Both the position numbers and the translations under genes were made by a program. Positions 28,957 through 38,705 of a stretch of DNA of 64,000 nt are shown here, in pieces (the stretch's first letter is position 1; each line of letters starts with the position of its first letter). Below the pieces are notes generated by a model that was given only the letters and a program-made list of their open reading frames with translations, was not told the origin of the DNA and made no database searches. This stretch comes from an uncultured Clostridia bacterium (lineage in GTDB: Bacteria > Bacillota > Clostridia > Oscillospirales > Acutalibacteraceae). The stretch is taken from contig CANPBX010000007.1 in NCBI GenBank assembly GCA_947572385.1, positions 1 to 64,000 of the forward strand. Direction: 5' to 3'.

Positions 28957-31230
28957 TTATTTTAGGTGCCACACGTCCTCGTTATATTGGGCGATTGCTC
29001 TGTCGCTGGAGAAGAAGCCAGCCTTTGCCACGTTCACTAACATCTTCTTCGCCCAGGCCTGCCGGTCCTCATACTCAGAGAGCAGCCGCTCCTTGGCCGC
29101 GATATACTCCTTCACGTCCAGCAGCGCCATGAACCAATCCTTCCGGCTCATGTCCCTATAGAGCCGTCCCAGATTCTCAGGGTCCCCCATACGCATAAGC
29201 GCGGGGCTGATGATAAAGTCCAGAAGCTCCTCTATCTCCGGGTCAACAGGATAGTACCCCGATGGGCTGTACCGGCCGTCGCCCTCCTTATAGAGCTCAA
29301 TGACCTCCTGGCTGGACTTGCCGAATATGCAGATATTCTCGTCTCCCACCAGCTCGTGTATCTCCACATTGGCCCCGTCCTCTGTGCCCAGGGTCACCGC
29401 GCCGTTTAGCATGAACTTCATGTTCCCGGTGCCGCTGGCCTCCTTGGAAGCCAGGGAAATCTGCTCGGAGATATCGCAGGCAGGTATCAGCTTCTCCGCC
29501 CAGGTGACGTTGTAGTTCTCCACCATGCGCACCTCAAGCCAGGGCGAAACCTCGGGGTCATTGGCAATCAAATCAGACAGGCACAGTATCAGGTGTATAA
29601 TGTCCTTTGCGATGATATACGCCGGGGCCGCCTTTGCCCCGAAGAGCAGGGTAAGCTTTCTTGCGGGCTTATGCCCTGCCTTTATCTGCTTATACTTCCA
29701 GATGATATAAAGCGCGTTCATCTGCTGCCGCTTATACTCGTGCAGCCGCTTTATCTGTATGTCGAAGATGGACTCCGGGTCCAGCTCCACCCCGGCCCGC
29801 TCCTTCATATACTGGCAGAGCTGCTCCTTCTTCTGTCCCTTTATCTTAAGGAGTTCCTCAAGGGCTTCGGGGTCGTCCTTGAACGCCAGGAGCTTTTCCA
29901 GCTCGTCCGCGTTCTTCTTCCAGCCGTCCCCTATCTTCCCGGTAATAAAAGCGCTCAGTTCCGGGTCGCAGTGCATCAGCCACCGCCGGAAGGTCACCCC
30001 GTTGGTCTTATTGTTAAACTTCTCCGGGTACACCTCTGCAAAGCACTTGAGCTCTGCCTCCTTCAAAATGTCCGTGTGCAGGGCCGCCACGCCGTTCACC
30101 GAGAAGCCATAGTGTATATCCATATTGGCCATATGCACCAGGTTGTGCTCGTCAATAATTGCCAGCTTTTCGTCGTCAAACTTCGCCCGCACCCGTCGGT
30201 CAAGCTCTTTGATTATGGGCACCAGCTCCGGCACGGCCTTCTCCAGGTAGTGCAGGGGCCACTTCTCCAAGGCCTCGGCCAGTATGGTGTGGTTGGTATA
30301 CGCGCAGGTCTTGGACACAAGGGAGATGGCCTCGTCCATGTGTATGCCGTCCTTTAGCATGAGCCTTATGAGCTCCGGGATTATCATGGACGGGTGGGTG
30401 TCGTTTATCTGTACCACCGCGTGCTTGTGCAGATCCCGAAGGGCATACCCCTTCCCTGCGAGCTCCTTTATAATAAGCTGGGCCGCGTTGCTCACCATGA
30501 AATACTGCTGGTACACCCGCAAAAGCCGTCCGTTGTCGTCGCTGTCGTCGGGGTACAGGAACAGGGTCAGGTTCTTCGCTATATCTGTCTTGTCAAAGTC
30601 AATACCGTCCTTCACAAGGCTTTCATCTACCGTCTCAAGGTCGAACAGGTGCAGCCGGTTGGTCCCGCCCTCATAGCCGGACACGGTCACGTCGTACATC
30701 ACCGACTTCACCGCGCCTCCCGGGAAGGGTACCGTGAAGCTCACGTCCGTTTTCTCCGCCCAGCACTCTGGGCCGCTCTCTGCGGGCAGCCAGCGGTCGG
30801 GCTTCTCATATTGCTTATGGTCCCAGAAGCTCTGACGGAAGAGCCCGAAGTGATACAGCAGTCCCACGCCGTCCGCTGGCAGGTCAAGCGTCGCCGCAGA
30901 ATCCAGATAGCAGGCCGCAAGCCTGCCAAGGCCGCCGTTGCCAAGAGAGGGCTCCGGCTCTATCTCCTCTATCTCCGAAAGGGACTTCCCGGCATCTTCA
31001 AGGGCCTCTCGGACCTCGTCGAACAACCCCAGATTTATGAGGTTATTGGACAGCAGCTTGCCCACAAGGAACTCTGCCGATACATAGTAGAGCTTCCTGT
31101 CCCCCGCTATGCGCGGAGCCGCCGCCAGCTTTTCCTTTGTCAGCTCCAGAAGCGCGGCGTAAATTTCGCCGTTCTCCGCCTCACTCAGACTTTTTCCGTT
31201 TAGCCTTTTTTCCAGTTCGTTTTTTATCAT
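28957..31230 (-). CDS. glgP: Glycogen/alpha-glucan phosphorylase
   Basis: The protein has 757 residues, a little shorter than E. coli GlgP. Conserved parts are [20 protein letters not shown], the active-site [15 protein letters not shown], and [17 protein letters not shown] with the pyridoxal-phosphate lysine near residue 605. It releases glucose-1-phosphate from glycogen or maltodextrin ends. The ATG at 31230 lies inside the 3' end of malQ, ten bases after the GGAGG in the malQ codons, giving a 50-base overlap. Paired with MalQ it forms a standard alpha-glucan catabolic operon. Confidence 0.95.
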   Translation of the reverse strand: MIKNELEKRLNGKSLSEAENGEIYAALLELTKEKLAAAPRIAGDRKLYYVSAEFLVGKLLSNNLINLGLFDEVREALEDAGKSLSEIEEIEPEPSLGNGGLGRLAACYLDSAATLDLPADGVGLLYHFGLFRQSFWDHKQYEKPDRWLPAESGPECWAEKTDVSFTVPFPGGAVKSVMYDVTVSGYEGGTNRLHLFDLETVDESLVKDGIDFDKTDIAKNLTLFLYPDDSDDNGRLLRVYQQYFMVSNAAQLIIKELAGKGYALRDLHKHAVVQINDTHPSMIIPELIRLMLKDGIHMDEAISLVSKTCAYTNHTILAEALEKWPLHYLEKAVPELVPIIKELDRRVRAKFDDEKLAIIDEHNLVHMANMDIHYGFSVNGVAALHTDILKEAELKCFAEVYPEKFNNKTNGVTFRRWLMHCDPELSAFITGKIGDGWKKNADELEKLLAFKDDPEALEELLKIKGQKKEQLCQYMKERAGVELDPESIFDIQIKRLHEYKRQQMNALYIIWKYKQIKAGHKPARKLTLLFGAKAAPAYIIAKDIIHLILCLSDLIANDPEVSPWLEVRMVENYNVTWAEKLIPACDISEQISLASKEASGTGNMKFMLNGAVTLGTEDGANVEIHELVGDENICIFGKSSQEVIELYKEGDGRYSPSGYYPVDPEIEELLDFIISPALMRMGDPENLGRLYRDMSRKDWFMALLDVKEYIAAKERLLSEYEDRQAWAKKMLVNVAKAGFFSSDRAIAQYNEDVWHLK

Positions 31231-32743
31231 TCTTAGGTTCCTCCATTTCCGCCCTTGCGGTTATAATTGTCAGCCGGGCAATTTTTTCTGCAAGCTCTTT
31301 AGTGTTCGCGCCCTTCTCCATGCGCCAGCTCCAGTTCATGGGGCTGACGGTAGAGGGGGTGTTCATGCGGGCTTCGGAGCCCAGCACAAGATAGTCCTGC
31401 ATGGGTACTACAGCCAAATCCCCAACGCTTGTGAGGGCCGCGCGGATAAAGCACCAGACCCCCTGCTCCTCGTCCGTAAAGCCCAGATAGTCCTTTGCCA
31501 TCTCCAGGTCCCCCTCCGGGGCGTGGCGTATCCAGCCAAGGGTTGTGTCGTTATCATGGGTGCCGGTATATACCACGCAGTGATTCCCGTAGTTATGGGG
31601 CAGATAGCTGCTGTCCTCCCATGAAGTAAAGGCGAAGTGCAGCACCTTCATTCCCGGGTACGTGCTCCTCTTTAACAGTGTCTTCACCGCCGGGGTCAGA
31701 TATCCCAGGTCCTCGGCAATAATGGGCGCGCCGGGCACGGCCTTGTTTATGGCGGAGATAAAGTCGTACCCCGGGCCCTTCACCCACTTGCCGCCCCGGG
31801 CGGTCTCGTCCCCGTAGGGCACGGCCCAGTAGCTCTCAAAGCCCCTAAAGTGGTCGATGCGCAGCACGTCGAACATACTAAGCTTCGCCTTTATGCACTC
31901 TATCCACCAGGAGTAGCCCTCCTTCTTCATCAGGTCCCAGCGGTATATGGGGTTGCCCCAGAGCTGGCCGTCCTCAGAAAACGCGTCCGGCGGGCACCCG
32001 GCCACCACCGTGGGGTTGTTGTCTGCGTCCAGCTGGAACTGGCCGGGGTTGGCCCAAACGTCCGAGCTGTCCCCGGACACGTATATGGGCGTGTCGCCGA
32101 TAATGGAGACGCCCTTCTTGTTGGCGTACTTCTTAAGCTTCTCCCACTGCCCGAAGAAAAGGTACTGGGTGAAGACGTGATAGCTTATCTCCCCCTCCAG
32201 CTCCTTTCTGGCCTTCTTCATGGCGGCGGGTTTTCTAAGGCGGATATCCTCCTCCCACTGGTACCAGGGCCGTCCCTCGTGGGCCGATTTCAGGGCCATA
32301 AAGAGGGCGTAGTCCTCTATCCAGGCGGCGTTCTGGTTCCTGAAGCGGGAGAGGGCCTTGTCCTTTTTGAAGTTATCGAAGGCCTTGCGCAGAAGGGGCT
32401 CCCGGGCCTTGCGCACCGCGTCATAGTCCACCCGGCCAGGGTCCTCGCCCCAGCCGGATTTTTTCAGCTTCTTGCCATTGATAAGCCCGTCCTCCACGAG
32501 AAGGTCCAGGTCGATGTAGATGGGTTCACCCGCAAAGGCCGAGAAGCTCTGATAAGGGCTGTTGCCAAAGCCCGTGGGCCCCATGGGCAGCACCTGCCAG
32601 AAGCCCTGCTTCGCCCGGGCCAGGAAATCCACCCAGTCCCGGGCGGCCTTTCCAAGGCTGCCGATACCGTACTTTGACGGCAGGCTGCTCACCGGCAGCA
32701 GTATGCCGGCCCGCCGCTTCATCCATTTTTCTTGTGTTGGCAT
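31181..32743 (-). CDS. malQ: 4-alpha-glucanotransferase
   Basis: The protein has 520 residues of glycoside hydrolase family 77, opening [20 protein letters not shown]. Catalytic region motifs are [17 protein letters not shown] (nucleophile Asp), [12 protein letters not shown] (acid/base Glu) and [13 protein letters not shown]. It rearranges maltodextrins so GlgP can act. The last 21 residues ([12 protein letters not shown] and a Lys-rich tail) lie over the start region of glgP and look like an extension created by that overlap rather than part of the fold. A short untranslated region precedes ATG 32743. Confidence 0.95.
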   Translation of the reverse strand: MPTQEKWMKRRAGILLPVSSLPSKYGIGSLGKAARDWVDFLARAKQGFWQVLPMGPTGFGNSPYQSFSAFAGEPIYIDLDLLVEDGLINGKKLKKSGWGEDPGRVDYDAVRKAREPLLRKAFDNFKKDKALSRFRNQNAAWIEDYALFMALKSAHEGRPWYQWEEDIRLRKPAAMKKARKELEGEISYHVFTQYLFFGQWEKLKKYANKKGVSIIGDTPIYVSGDSSDVWANPGQFQLDADNNPTVVAGCPPDAFSEDGQLWGNPIYRWDLMKKEGYSWWIECIKAKLSMFDVLRIDHFRGFESYWAVPYGDETARGGKWVKGPGYDFISAINKAVPGAPIIAEDLGYLTPAVKTLLKRSTYPGMKVLHFAFTSWEDSSYLPHNYGNHCVVYTGTHDNDTTLGWIRHAPEGDLEMAKDYLGFTDEEQGVWCFIRAALTSVGDLAVVPMQDYLVLGSEARMNTPSTVSPMNWSWRMEKGANTKELAEKIARLTIITARAEMEEPKNDKKRTGKKAKRKKSE

Positions 32744-32848
32744 AAGTTTCCTCCGTATCTCCCCAGGAGTGGGACGATGTATTTAAGTAATAGTATAGCA
32801 TATCCCGCCGGATTTTTCCATATATTTTGGCGGTTAGGGGAAATTTTT

Positions 32849-32879
32849 ACAAAAAGAGAAAGGCCCAAAGGCCTTTCCC
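32849..32879 (-). terminator. Terminator of the ilvE-flavodoxin-165 aa operon
   Basis: Stem GAAAGGCC (32858-32865) and GGCCTTTC (32870-32877) around a four-base loop, followed on the minus strand by TCTTTTTG. Confidence 0.85.
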
Positions 32880-32880
32880 A

Positions 32881-33378
32881 CTAACCTATAACCTCATAGT
32901 ATTCTTCAGTATAAGGCACTGCGCCCATATCAAAGGAGTCTTGCAGCTCTTTTAGGTACTTGTACGGCAGGGGCATGGGCGTTATATCAAGCCCGCGCCC
33001 GATGGCCTCCAGGACCTCCCGGGTCTCAGAGTCGGGCCTGCATTTAATAAGAAACTCCTCGAAGCTCTGCTTGCTGTCAAACATATGGGCCTGAGCCGGG
33101 GCCGCCATGTCACCGCAGGCCAGCAGCAGCCGGAGCATATCTGTGACATTATGGGCGATGGGGTGTACCGGGTCGTCGCCGTCCATGGGGTCCACCACGA
33201 ATACGGTCTCCCCTAAGCCCGTCACCTGGCAGTAGTGTATGCCGTCCACCCCCGCCCAGCCCAGTATCTCAGCGCCCACGGGCGTGCAGAAGTAGCCTTC
33301 GTCGTCTTCGCGCTGGATAAGGCCGACGGCATCAAGGTCAAGGCCCAGGGATATGAGTTTTTGAAGGGTGCTGTCCAT
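32881..33378 (-). CDS. Hypothetical 165-residue protein
   Basis: I do not recognise a family. It is an acidic soluble protein with EDDEGYFCTPVGAEILGWAG, a strand DGIHYCQVTGLGETVFVVDP, and a C-terminal helical region EEFLIKCRPDSETREVLEAI. The alternation of strands and helices loosely recalls SUKH-type proteins, but this is a weak impression. The start ATG 33378 follows GGGAGGATATAAAG, a strong site. It lies two bases after the flavodoxin-like gene and is followed by the operon terminator. Confidence 0.6.
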   Translation of the reverse strand: MDSTLQKLISLGLDLDAVGLIQREDDEGYFCTPVGAEILGWAGVDGIHYCQVTGLGETVFVVDPMDGDDPVHPIAHNVTDMLRLLLACGDMAAPAQAHMFDSKQSFEEFLIKCRPDSETREVLEAIGRGLDITPMPLPYKYLKELQDSFDMGAVPYTEEYYEVIG

Positions 33379-33380
33379 CT

Positions 33381-33923
33381 TTATATCCTCCCGCAGAACT
33401 CGAGAATTTCCTCCGCTCTCCCTGCAACATCTTCCTTACACTCTACAGAGCACAAGCCCAGACCGCCGCAGCGCTCCACATCCAGGTGCCCATAGAAATG
33501 CTCGATGGTCCCGATCAGCCGCCCACATTCCTTCATACCTGGCCCGGTACGCTGGACTATTGCATAGCCCTTCTTCCCCTCGCCAATGCCAGCGTGGGGC
33601 TCATGGGTGTTGCTCCAGGGGGTGCAGCGGTCAATGAAAGCCTTGAACTGACCGGGGACGTCCGCCCAGTAGGAGGGCGAGACGCACACGAGGATATCTG
33701 CCCAAGCAAACCGCTCCATCAGCTCCTGGGCGCCGTCCTGCTGTACGCACTCTGCCGTGCTGTGACAGGCGCGGCATCCCCGGCAGAAGCCTATCTCATA
33801 GTCGTCAATGCAGACGCTCTCAACCGTGTACCTATTCTTGAGATCCTCCGAGACGATCCGCACTATCTCAGCGGTAGCCCCGTCCCTCACCGGGCTGCAA
33901 TTCATCACCAGGACATTCATCAT
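33381..33923 (-). CDS. Flavodoxin-like NADPH-dependent FMN reductase
   Basis: The protein has 180 residues. The FMN loop MNCSPVRDGATAEIVRIV opens a flavodoxin-like fold. CRGCRACHSTAECVQQDGA gives a CxxC-type pair common to iron-sulfur flavoprotein relatives, and LVCVSPSYWADVPGQFKAFI is the second FMN-binding loop. A redox role in the cytoplasm is expected; the partner is unknown. It is in an operon with ilvE nine bases upstream and the 165-residue gene downstream. Confidence 0.8.
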   Translation of the reverse strand: MMNVLVMNCSPVRDGATAEIVRIVSEDLKNRYTVESVCIDDYEIGFCRGCRACHSTAECVQQDGAQELMERFAWADILVCVSPSYWADVPGQFKAFIDRCTPWSNTHEPHAGIGEGKKGYAIVQRTGPGMKECGRLIGTIEHFYGHLDVERCGGLGLCSVECKEDVAGRAEEILEFCGRI

Positions 33924-33932
33924 AAAAAAACC

Positions 33933-35000
33933 TCACTTGACTTCAACTGTCCACCCAAACTCATCAGGCAGCTTCCCTGTCTGAATCCCGGTCACGGTGT
34001 CATAAAGCCGCTGGCTCAAGGGCCCGATAGCGCCGCCGGATATCTCCATCACCTCGTCCCCAAAGCGCAGAGTGCCCACCGGGGAGATAACCGCTGCGGT
34101 GCCGCTGCCGAAGCACTCCTCAAGGGAGCCGTCCCTGGCGGCGGAAACCAGCTCGTCCACGCTTACGCGGCGCTCCTCGACCTCAAGGCCCCAGTGGCGG
34201 CACAGGTCAAGGCAGCTGGCCCTGGTTACGCCGGGCAGGATGCTGCCGTTGAGCCTAGGGGTGACAACTTTTCCGGCAATCTTAAAGAAGATGTTCATGG
34301 AGCCCACCTCCTCGATATACTTGCGCTCCACGCCGTCCAGCCAGAGCACCTGGGCATACCCCTCCGCGTCGGACTTCTCCTGGGCTTTAAGGCTCGCGGC
34401 GTAGTTGCCCCCGGCCTTGGCTTCGCCTATGCCCCCGCGTACCGCGCGCACATAGTCGTCCTCTATCCAGATCTTGACCGGGTCAAGGCCGCTGGCATAG
34501 TAGGCGCCGGAGGGGGAGAGGATGATTATAAACTTGTAGCTCAGGGACGGGTGTACCCCAAGGTGTTCGTCGGTGGCTATGATAAAGGGGCGGATATAAA
34601 GGGAAGTGCCGGGCCTTGTGGGTATCCAGTCCCGGTCAACGCCTACCAGGGCCTTTATAGCCTCTATAAAATCCTCCTCAGGCACCGGCGGGATGCAGAG
34701 GCGCTTACAGGAGTTTCCTGCCCGCTGGGCGTTCCTGTCAGGCCTGAAAAGCAGCACCCTTCCGTCATCGGCGTGATAGGCCTTCAGGCCCTCGAACATC
34801 TCCTGCGCATAGTGGAAGACCATAGCCGAGGGGGCAAGGCTTATGGGGGCGTAGGGGACTATCCTGGGGTCGTGCCAGCCCTGGCCCTCGTTATAGTCCA
34901 TAATGTACATATGGTCGGTGAAAATCTGCCCGAAGCCCAGCTTGTCCTCATTGGGCTTTTCCTTTGGGGCGGTGGTGCGTTCGATCTTGATATCCAGCAT
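33933..35000 (-). CDS. ilvE: Branched-chain amino acid aminotransferase
   Basis: The protein has 355 residues of the class IV PLP aminotransferases. Signatures are YNEGQGWHDPRIVPY, MFEGLKAYHADDGRVLLF, the PLP lysine region VLWLDGVERKYIEEVGSMN, and GTAAVISPVGTL near the C-terminus. It makes the last step of Leu, Ile and Val synthesis reversible with glutamate. The start ATG 35000 follows GGGAAGGTAATTTATC. It faces the divergent mntP gene. No T-box or leucine leader is evident in the short upstream gap (89 bases). Confidence 0.95.
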   Translation of the reverse strand: MLDIKIERTTAPKEKPNEDKLGFGQIFTDHMYIMDYNEGQGWHDPRIVPYAPISLAPSAMVFHYAQEMFEGLKAYHADDGRVLLFRPDRNAQRAGNSCKRLCIPPVPEEDFIEAIKALVGVDRDWIPTRPGTSLYIRPFIIATDEHLGVHPSLSYKFIIILSPSGAYYASGLDPVKIWIEDDYVRAVRGGIGEAKAGGNYAASLKAQEKSDAEGYAQVLWLDGVERKYIEEVGSMNIFFKIAGKVVTPRLNGSILPGVTRASCLDLCRHWGLEVEERRVSVDELVSAARDGSLEECFGSGTAAVISPVGTLRFGDEVMEISGGAIGPLSQRLYDTVTGIQTGKLPDEFGWTVEVK

Positions 35001-35089
35001 GATAAATTACCTTCCCTCTTTACTTTATTGATGTAACATATTATAATACCCTGGGAAGAAAATTGCAAGGAAAAAGGCAGGGAAATACT

Positions 35090-35659
35090 ATGGACTTGTT
35101 AGGACTGTTTTTGATTGCGGTGGGGCTTTCGATGGACGCCTTTGCAGTATCCATATGCAAGGGCCTTGCCATGCGCAGAGCAGGGTATGGCAGCATGGCC
35201 CTGGTGGGCCTGTGGTTTGGCGGGTTCCAGGCGCTGATGCCTGTGCTGGGGTATATGGTGGGGGTGCAGTTCAAGGAGGCCATCACCGCGGTGGACCACT
35301 GGATAGCCTTTGGGCTTCTGGCGGTAATAGGCTGGAACATGCTGCGTGAGGCCATGTCCGGCGACGAAGAGGAGGGCGATGACGGGTCCCTGGCCCCGAA
35401 AGCGATGGTGCTCCTGGCCCTTGCCACCAGCATAGACGCGCTGGCGGTGGGCGTGAGCTTTGCCTTCCTGGATGTGAACATCACCGCCGCTGCTGGCTTT
35501 ATCGGCGCGGTGACCTTCGTGCTCTCAGCGGCGGGGGTGAAGGTTGGCAGCGTGTTCGGGGCGAAGTATAAGTCCCGGGCGGAGATGACCGGCGGGGCGA
35601 TACTTATTCTGATGGGTACGAAGATACTTCTGGAGCATTTAGGCGTTATAAATTTCTGA
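35090..35659 (+). CDS. mntP: Manganese efflux pump MntP
   Basis: The protein has 189 residues with six membrane segments in two repeats: [20 protein letters not shown] at the start and [19 protein letters not shown] in the second half. The paired Asp residues ([14 protein letters not shown]) are the family hallmark. It exports Mn2+ from the cytoplasm. The start ATG 35090 is behind CAGGGAAATACT; the in-frame start at 35063 would add nine residues. A yybP-ykoY riboswitch is not seen upstream. Confidence 0.93.
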   Translation: MDLLGLFLIAVGLSMDAFAVSICKGLAMRRAGYGSMALVGLWFGGFQALMPVLGYMVGVQFKEAITAVDHWIAFGLLAVIGWNMLREAMSGDEEEGDDGSLAPKAMVLLALATSIDALAVGVSFAFLDVNITAAAGFIGAVTFVLSAAGVKVGSVFGAKYKSRAEMTGGAILILMGTKILLEHLGVINF

Positions 35660-35682
35660 GGACCTGTTAAGGAGGTGATTTC

Positions 35683-36183
35683 ATGGAAAAATGGGACCTA
35701 TACACAAAAGACAGAGTAAAGACCGGCCGCTCCCACACCCGGGGAGAGGAACTGCCGGAGGGCCTATTCCACCTGGTGGTGCATATCTGGCTGAAAAACC
35801 CAGAGGGCCGGTACCTTATCTCACAGCGCTCCCCGGACAGGCCAACCTTCCCGCTCATGTGGGAGACCACCGGCGGCTCGGTGCTCCAGGGGGAGGACAG
35901 CATAACCGGCGCTGTGCGGGAGGTCAGTGAGGAGCTGGGCATAAGCTTAGCTCCGGAACAGGGGGAGCTGCTGTTCTCAACAGTCCGGGACTGGGTCGAC
36001 GGCAGGCGGTTCGGGGATATTTTAGACGTGTGGGAGTTCCCCTTTGAGGGGGAGGCCGACCTGGGCAAGGCCGAGGGGGAGGTCTGCGATACCCGCTGGG
36101 CCGAGCTCTCGGAGATCGAGGGAATGCTTGAGACCGGGGAGCTGGTGGGGACGCTCAGCTATATTCTGAAGCCCAAGGCTTGA
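35683..36183 (+). CDS. NUDIX hydrolase
   Basis: The protein has 166 residues. The Nudix box reads GGSVLQGEDSITGAVREVSE followed by ELGI, complete with metal-binding glutamates. It opens MEKWDLYTKDRVKTGRSHTR, which resembles the N-terminus of isopentenyl-diphosphate isomerase-like NUDIX proteins. It hydrolyses nucleoside diphosphate-linked compounds; the substrate is unknown. ATG 35683 follows AAGGAGGTGATTTC. It is probably in a rightward run with mntP and the FMN reductase. Confidence 0.85.
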   Translation: MEKWDLYTKDRVKTGRSHTRGEELPEGLFHLVVHIWLKNPEGRYLISQRSPDRPTFPLMWETTGGSVLQGEDSITGAVREVSEELGISLAPEQGELLFSTVRDWVDGRRFGDILDVWEFPFEGEADLGKAEGEVCDTRWAELSEIEGMLETGELVGTLSYILKPKA

Positions 36184-36245
36184 CCCCCGCCGGGGTTTGT
36201 GCTAAAATAAGCTCTGCTCAGATTTTTGCAGTCAGGAGGGAGAAT

Positions 36246-36833
36246 ATGAGCCTGTTTGACCAGAAAAAGCATATGATGGTGATGTTTTGTTCGCCAAACT
36301 CCCATGGCAGCACCAGGATGCTGCTGGACAGCTTTATTGGAGAGTTTAAGGACCGGGGTGACTGGCAGGTTTCGGAGACCAATGTGTACGAGCTGAACGC
36401 CCACCCCTGCACAGGCTGCAGGGCCTGCGCCAAGAAGGAGAAGTGTACATATGACGACCTGGACAAGTTCGACAAGGAGCTCAGAAAGTGCGACCTGCTG
36501 GTGGTGGCCTCACCGGTGTACAACGACTCCTTTCCCTCGCCCATGAAGGCGGTGCTGGACAGGAGCCAGCGGTACTTTGAGGCTAGGTTTTCATTGGGGA
36601 TACGCCAGCCGGTCAAGAAGCACAGGGACGCGGTGCTTCTGCTCACGATGGGCCAGGAGGAGGACTTCCCCTTGGAGGTGACGGCGCACCAGCTTCAGCG
36701 GGCTTTCAGTGTGATGAACACAACTTTAAGGGGCTGTGTCGTGTGGGACGGCACGGACCTGGGCCGGAAGAATCTGGGCCCTGCCCAGCAAAAAGCCCGC
36801 TCCCTGGCCCTTGAAATCCTAGGGGATATGTGA
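36246..36833 (+). CDS. NADPH-dependent FMN reductase / flavodoxin family protein
   Basis: The protein has 195 residues. ATG 36246 follows CAGGAGGGAGAAT; an upstream in-frame start at 36180 would add a non-conserved leader. The FMN loop is VMFCSPNSHGSTRMLLDSFI. It has ACTGCRxC-type cysteines in HPCTGCRACAKKEKCTYDD and the second loop VVASPVYNDSFPSPMKAV. This resembles multimeric flavodoxin WrbA and iron-sulfur flavoprotein relatives. Likely a redox protein of the anaerobic cytoplasm. Confidence 0.8.
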   Translation: MSLFDQKKHMMVMFCSPNSHGSTRMLLDSFIGEFKDRGDWQVSETNVYELNAHPCTGCRACAKKEKCTYDDLDKFDKELRKCDLLVVASPVYNDSFPSPMKAVLDRSQRYFEARFSLGIRQPVKKHRDAVLLLTMGQEEDFPLEVTAHQLQRAFSVMNTTLRGCVVWDGTDLGRKNLGPAQQKARSLALEILGDM

Positions 36834-36874
36834 TAAAATAGACTGGATATTACAAAGAGTAAGGCGGTTTTAAT

Positions 36875-37621
36875 ATGTCTGGACATTCAAAATGGAACAA
36901 CATCAAGCGCAAAAAAGAGAAGGCCGACGGCGCGAAGGCCAAGATATTCACTAAGATCGGCCGGGAGCTTGCGGTAGCCGTGAAAGAGGGCGGTAGCGGC
37001 GACCCGGCGGCAAACTCCCGGCTCCGGGACTGCATTGCAAAGGCCAAGGCGGCAAATGTGCCCAACGACAACATCGACCGCATAATCAAGCGGGCCATGG
37101 GCGACGGCAATGCGGACAACTACGAGAACATCACCTATGAGGGCTACGGTCCATGCGGGGTGGCGGTCATAGTGGAGACCCTCACAGACAACCGCAACCG
37201 TACCGCCGCCGACGTGCGCCACGCCTTTGACAAGTACGGCGGGAACCTGGGCACCACCGGCTGCGTGAGCTTCATGTTCAAGGAGAAGGGCGTGATAGTC
37301 GTAGAGCGGGAGGACCTGGACGAGGATACGGTCATGGCTGACGCTTTGGAGGCCGGGGCCTCTGACTTTGCCGCGGACGGGGACGTGTTCGAGATATCCA
37401 CAGAGCCCTCGGACTTCAGCGGCGTCCGGGAGGATCTGGAAAAGAAGGGCTATGATTTTGTCTCCGCTGAGGTGGAGATGGTGCCGGACACCTACACCAG
37501 CATTGCCGACGAGGATACTGTCATAAAAATGCAGAAAATGCTGGACCTTCTGGAGGATAATGACGACGTGCAGAACGTCTGGCACAACTGGGACGCCCCT
37601 GAGGACGACGAGGAAGAGTAA
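36875..37621 (+). CDS. yebC: YebC/PmpR family regulator (translation factor-like)
   Basis: The protein has 248 residues. It opens [20 protein letters not shown], the signature of the family, with [21 protein letters not shown] and [19 protein letters not shown]. YebC proteins were described as transcriptional regulators and have been linked to translation of proline-rich stretches. It starts 41 bases after the FMN reductase gene. Confidence 0.95.
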   Translation: MSGHSKWNNIKRKKEKADGAKAKIFTKIGRELAVAVKEGGSGDPAANSRLRDCIAKAKAANVPNDNIDRIIKRAMGDGNADNYENITYEGYGPCGVAVIVETLTDNRNRTAADVRHAFDKYGGNLGTTGCVSFMFKEKGVIVVEREDLDEDTVMADALEAGASDFAADGDVFEISTEPSDFSGVREDLEKKGYDFVSAEVEMVPDTYTSIADEDTVIKMQKMLDLLEDNDDVQNVWHNWDAPEDDEEE

Positions 37622-37640
37622 AATAATAAAGCTAAAATAG

Positions 37641-37790
37641 ACAGCAGAGATAAAAACGCAACGCGCGTCTCTCGAAAGATGTGCCAGAGCCGGTAGGTAG
37701 CCCGGCCGTCCCGTTTTGCAGACGGGGTAAGTAACCTGCCCCTCCGGGTTGTCCGTTCTCTGTTCATAGCAGATTTCAGGAGGGAATGTT
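37641..37790 (+). promoter_or_regulatory. yjdF-motif riboswitch (azaaromatic-sensing)
   Basis: The leader in front of yjdF contains an outer stem CAGAGA (37645-37650)/TCTCTG (37757-37762), a conserved segment with GTCTCTCGAAAGATGTGCC, a stem GGTAGGT (37692-37698)/ACCTGCC (37734-37740) enclosing the hairpin CCCGT/ACGGG, and a possible pseudoknot CCCGG (37701-37705)/CCGGG (37744-37748). The strong ribosome site AGGAGGG (37778-37784) follows. Sequence, structure and the gene downstream fit the yjdF RNA motif, which was reported to bind aromatic nitrogen heterocycles. The family call comes from pattern recall and context, not a covariance search. Confidence 0.8.
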
Positions 37791-38207
37791 ATGAACAGGC
37801 AGAGCACGGGACTGACGGTGTTTTTTGAGGGGCAATTCTGGGTCGGGATTTTCGAGCGGGTGTCTGGGGACAGGCTTTCTGTCTGCAGGCACATCTTCGG
37901 GGCTGAGCCAAAGGACAGTGAGGTCTGGGAGTTTATCCTCAGGGATTACGAAAGGCTGAAGTTCAGTCCGGAGGTTGAGAGCCCTGTAAGGAAGGCCGCG
38001 GACAGTCCCAAGCGCCGGCAGCGTATTGCCGGAAAGCAGCTGCAAGCTTCGGGCGTTGGAACTAAGTCCCAGCAGGCGCTGCAAATGCAGCGTGAGGAAA
38101 TGAAGTGCCAGCGGAAACAGCACGGCAGGGAACTGCGGGAAGCTGAGAAAAAACGGCAGTTTGAGCTGAGGCGGCAGAAGCGGAAGGCCAGGCATAAGGG
38201 CCGCTGA
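37791..38207 (+). CDS. yjdF: YjdF family protein
   Basis: The protein has 138 residues. The N-terminal half is a small beta domain, LTVFFEGQFWVGIFERVSGD and then VCRHIFGAEPKDSEV. The C-terminal half is a long basic helix with GTKSQQALQMQREE and REAEKKRQFELRRQKRKA. This matches the YjdF family found behind the yjdF riboswitch. The protein's biochemical role is unknown; control by planar aromatic compounds suggests a part in handling toxic natural products. It starts seven bases after AGGAGGG. Confidence 0.9.
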   Translation: MNRQSTGLTVFFEGQFWVGIFERVSGDRLSVCRHIFGAEPKDSEVWEFILRDYERLKFSPEVESPVRKAADSPKRRQRIAGKQLQASGVGTKSQQALQMQREEMKCQRKQHGRELREAEKKRQFELRRQKRKARHKGR

Positions 38208-38227
38208 GAGACAGGGTAATAGACAGA

Positions 38228-38264
38228 AAATCAGGGCTTTTCCTTTTGGAAAAGCCCTAAAATA
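38228..38264. terminator. Bidirectional terminator between yjdF and iscU
   Basis: Stem CAGGGCTTTTCC pairs with GGAAAAGCCCT (about 38232-38259) around a TTTT loop. The arms are nearly those of the terminators at 740 and 28827. Confidence 0.85.
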
Positions 38265-38267
38265 TTC

Positions 38268-38699
38268 TCAAACAGAGCACCCGCATTCCTCGCACTCAGG
38301 GATCTCACCGACAATAGGCGCGGGGTCGATCCCCAGGCGCGTATAGTAATCGGACACTGCGGCCTTGATAGCCTGCTCAGCCAGGACCGAGCAATGCACC
38401 TTGACCGCCGGAAGGCCGTCCAGAGCCTCCATGACGGCCTTATTGGTGAGCTTCAGCGCCTCGCTTATAGGCTTGCCCTTAATGAGCTCGGTAGCCATGC
38501 TGCTGGTGGCTATTGCCGCGCCGCAGCCGAAGGTCATGAAGCTCACATCGGTGATCGTGTCGCCCTCAACCTTAATGTACATACGCATGATATCCCCACA
38601 CTTTGGGTTGCCGACCTCGCCAACGCCGCTGAAGTCCTTCATCTCTCCCACGTTCCTGGGGTTTGCGAAGTGGTCCATTACCTTTTCACTGTATGCCAT
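38268..38699 (-). CDS. iscU: Iron-sulfur scaffold protein IscU/NifU-like
   Basis: The protein has 143 residues. It opens AYSEKVMDHFANPRNVGEM and carries the three scaffold cysteines in GNPKCGDIM, GCGAAIATSS and KVHCSVLAEQAI, plus a C-terminal cysteine cluster ECEECGCSV. It assembles Fe-S clusters using sulfur from the desulfurase encoded upstream. It follows a small gene by six bases in the operon iscS / small ORF / iscU. Confidence 0.95.
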   Translation of the reverse strand: MAYSEKVMDHFANPRNVGEMKDFSGVGEVGNPKCGDIMRMYIKVEGDTITDVSFMTFGCGAAIATSSMATELIKGKPISEALKLTNKAVMEALDGLPAVKVHCSVLAEQAIKAAVSDYYTRLGIDPAPIVGEIPECEECGCSV

Positions 38700-38705
38700 A
38701 ATAAG

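Noticed and set aside
29593..30357. 254-codon plus-strand frame opposite glgP
   Set aside because: Shadow of the GlgP coding frame; composition has no recognisable domain.
33486..35036. 516-codon open frame on the plus strand opposite ilvE and the flavodoxin gene
   Set aside because: GC-rich antisense shadow. The minus-strand genes have clear family motifs and ribosome sites; the plus-strand product has none.
37326..37894. Minus-strand frames over the yjdF leader
   Set aside because: The conserved feature is the plus-strand RNA structure; the minus frames have no ribosome site and run into yebC.
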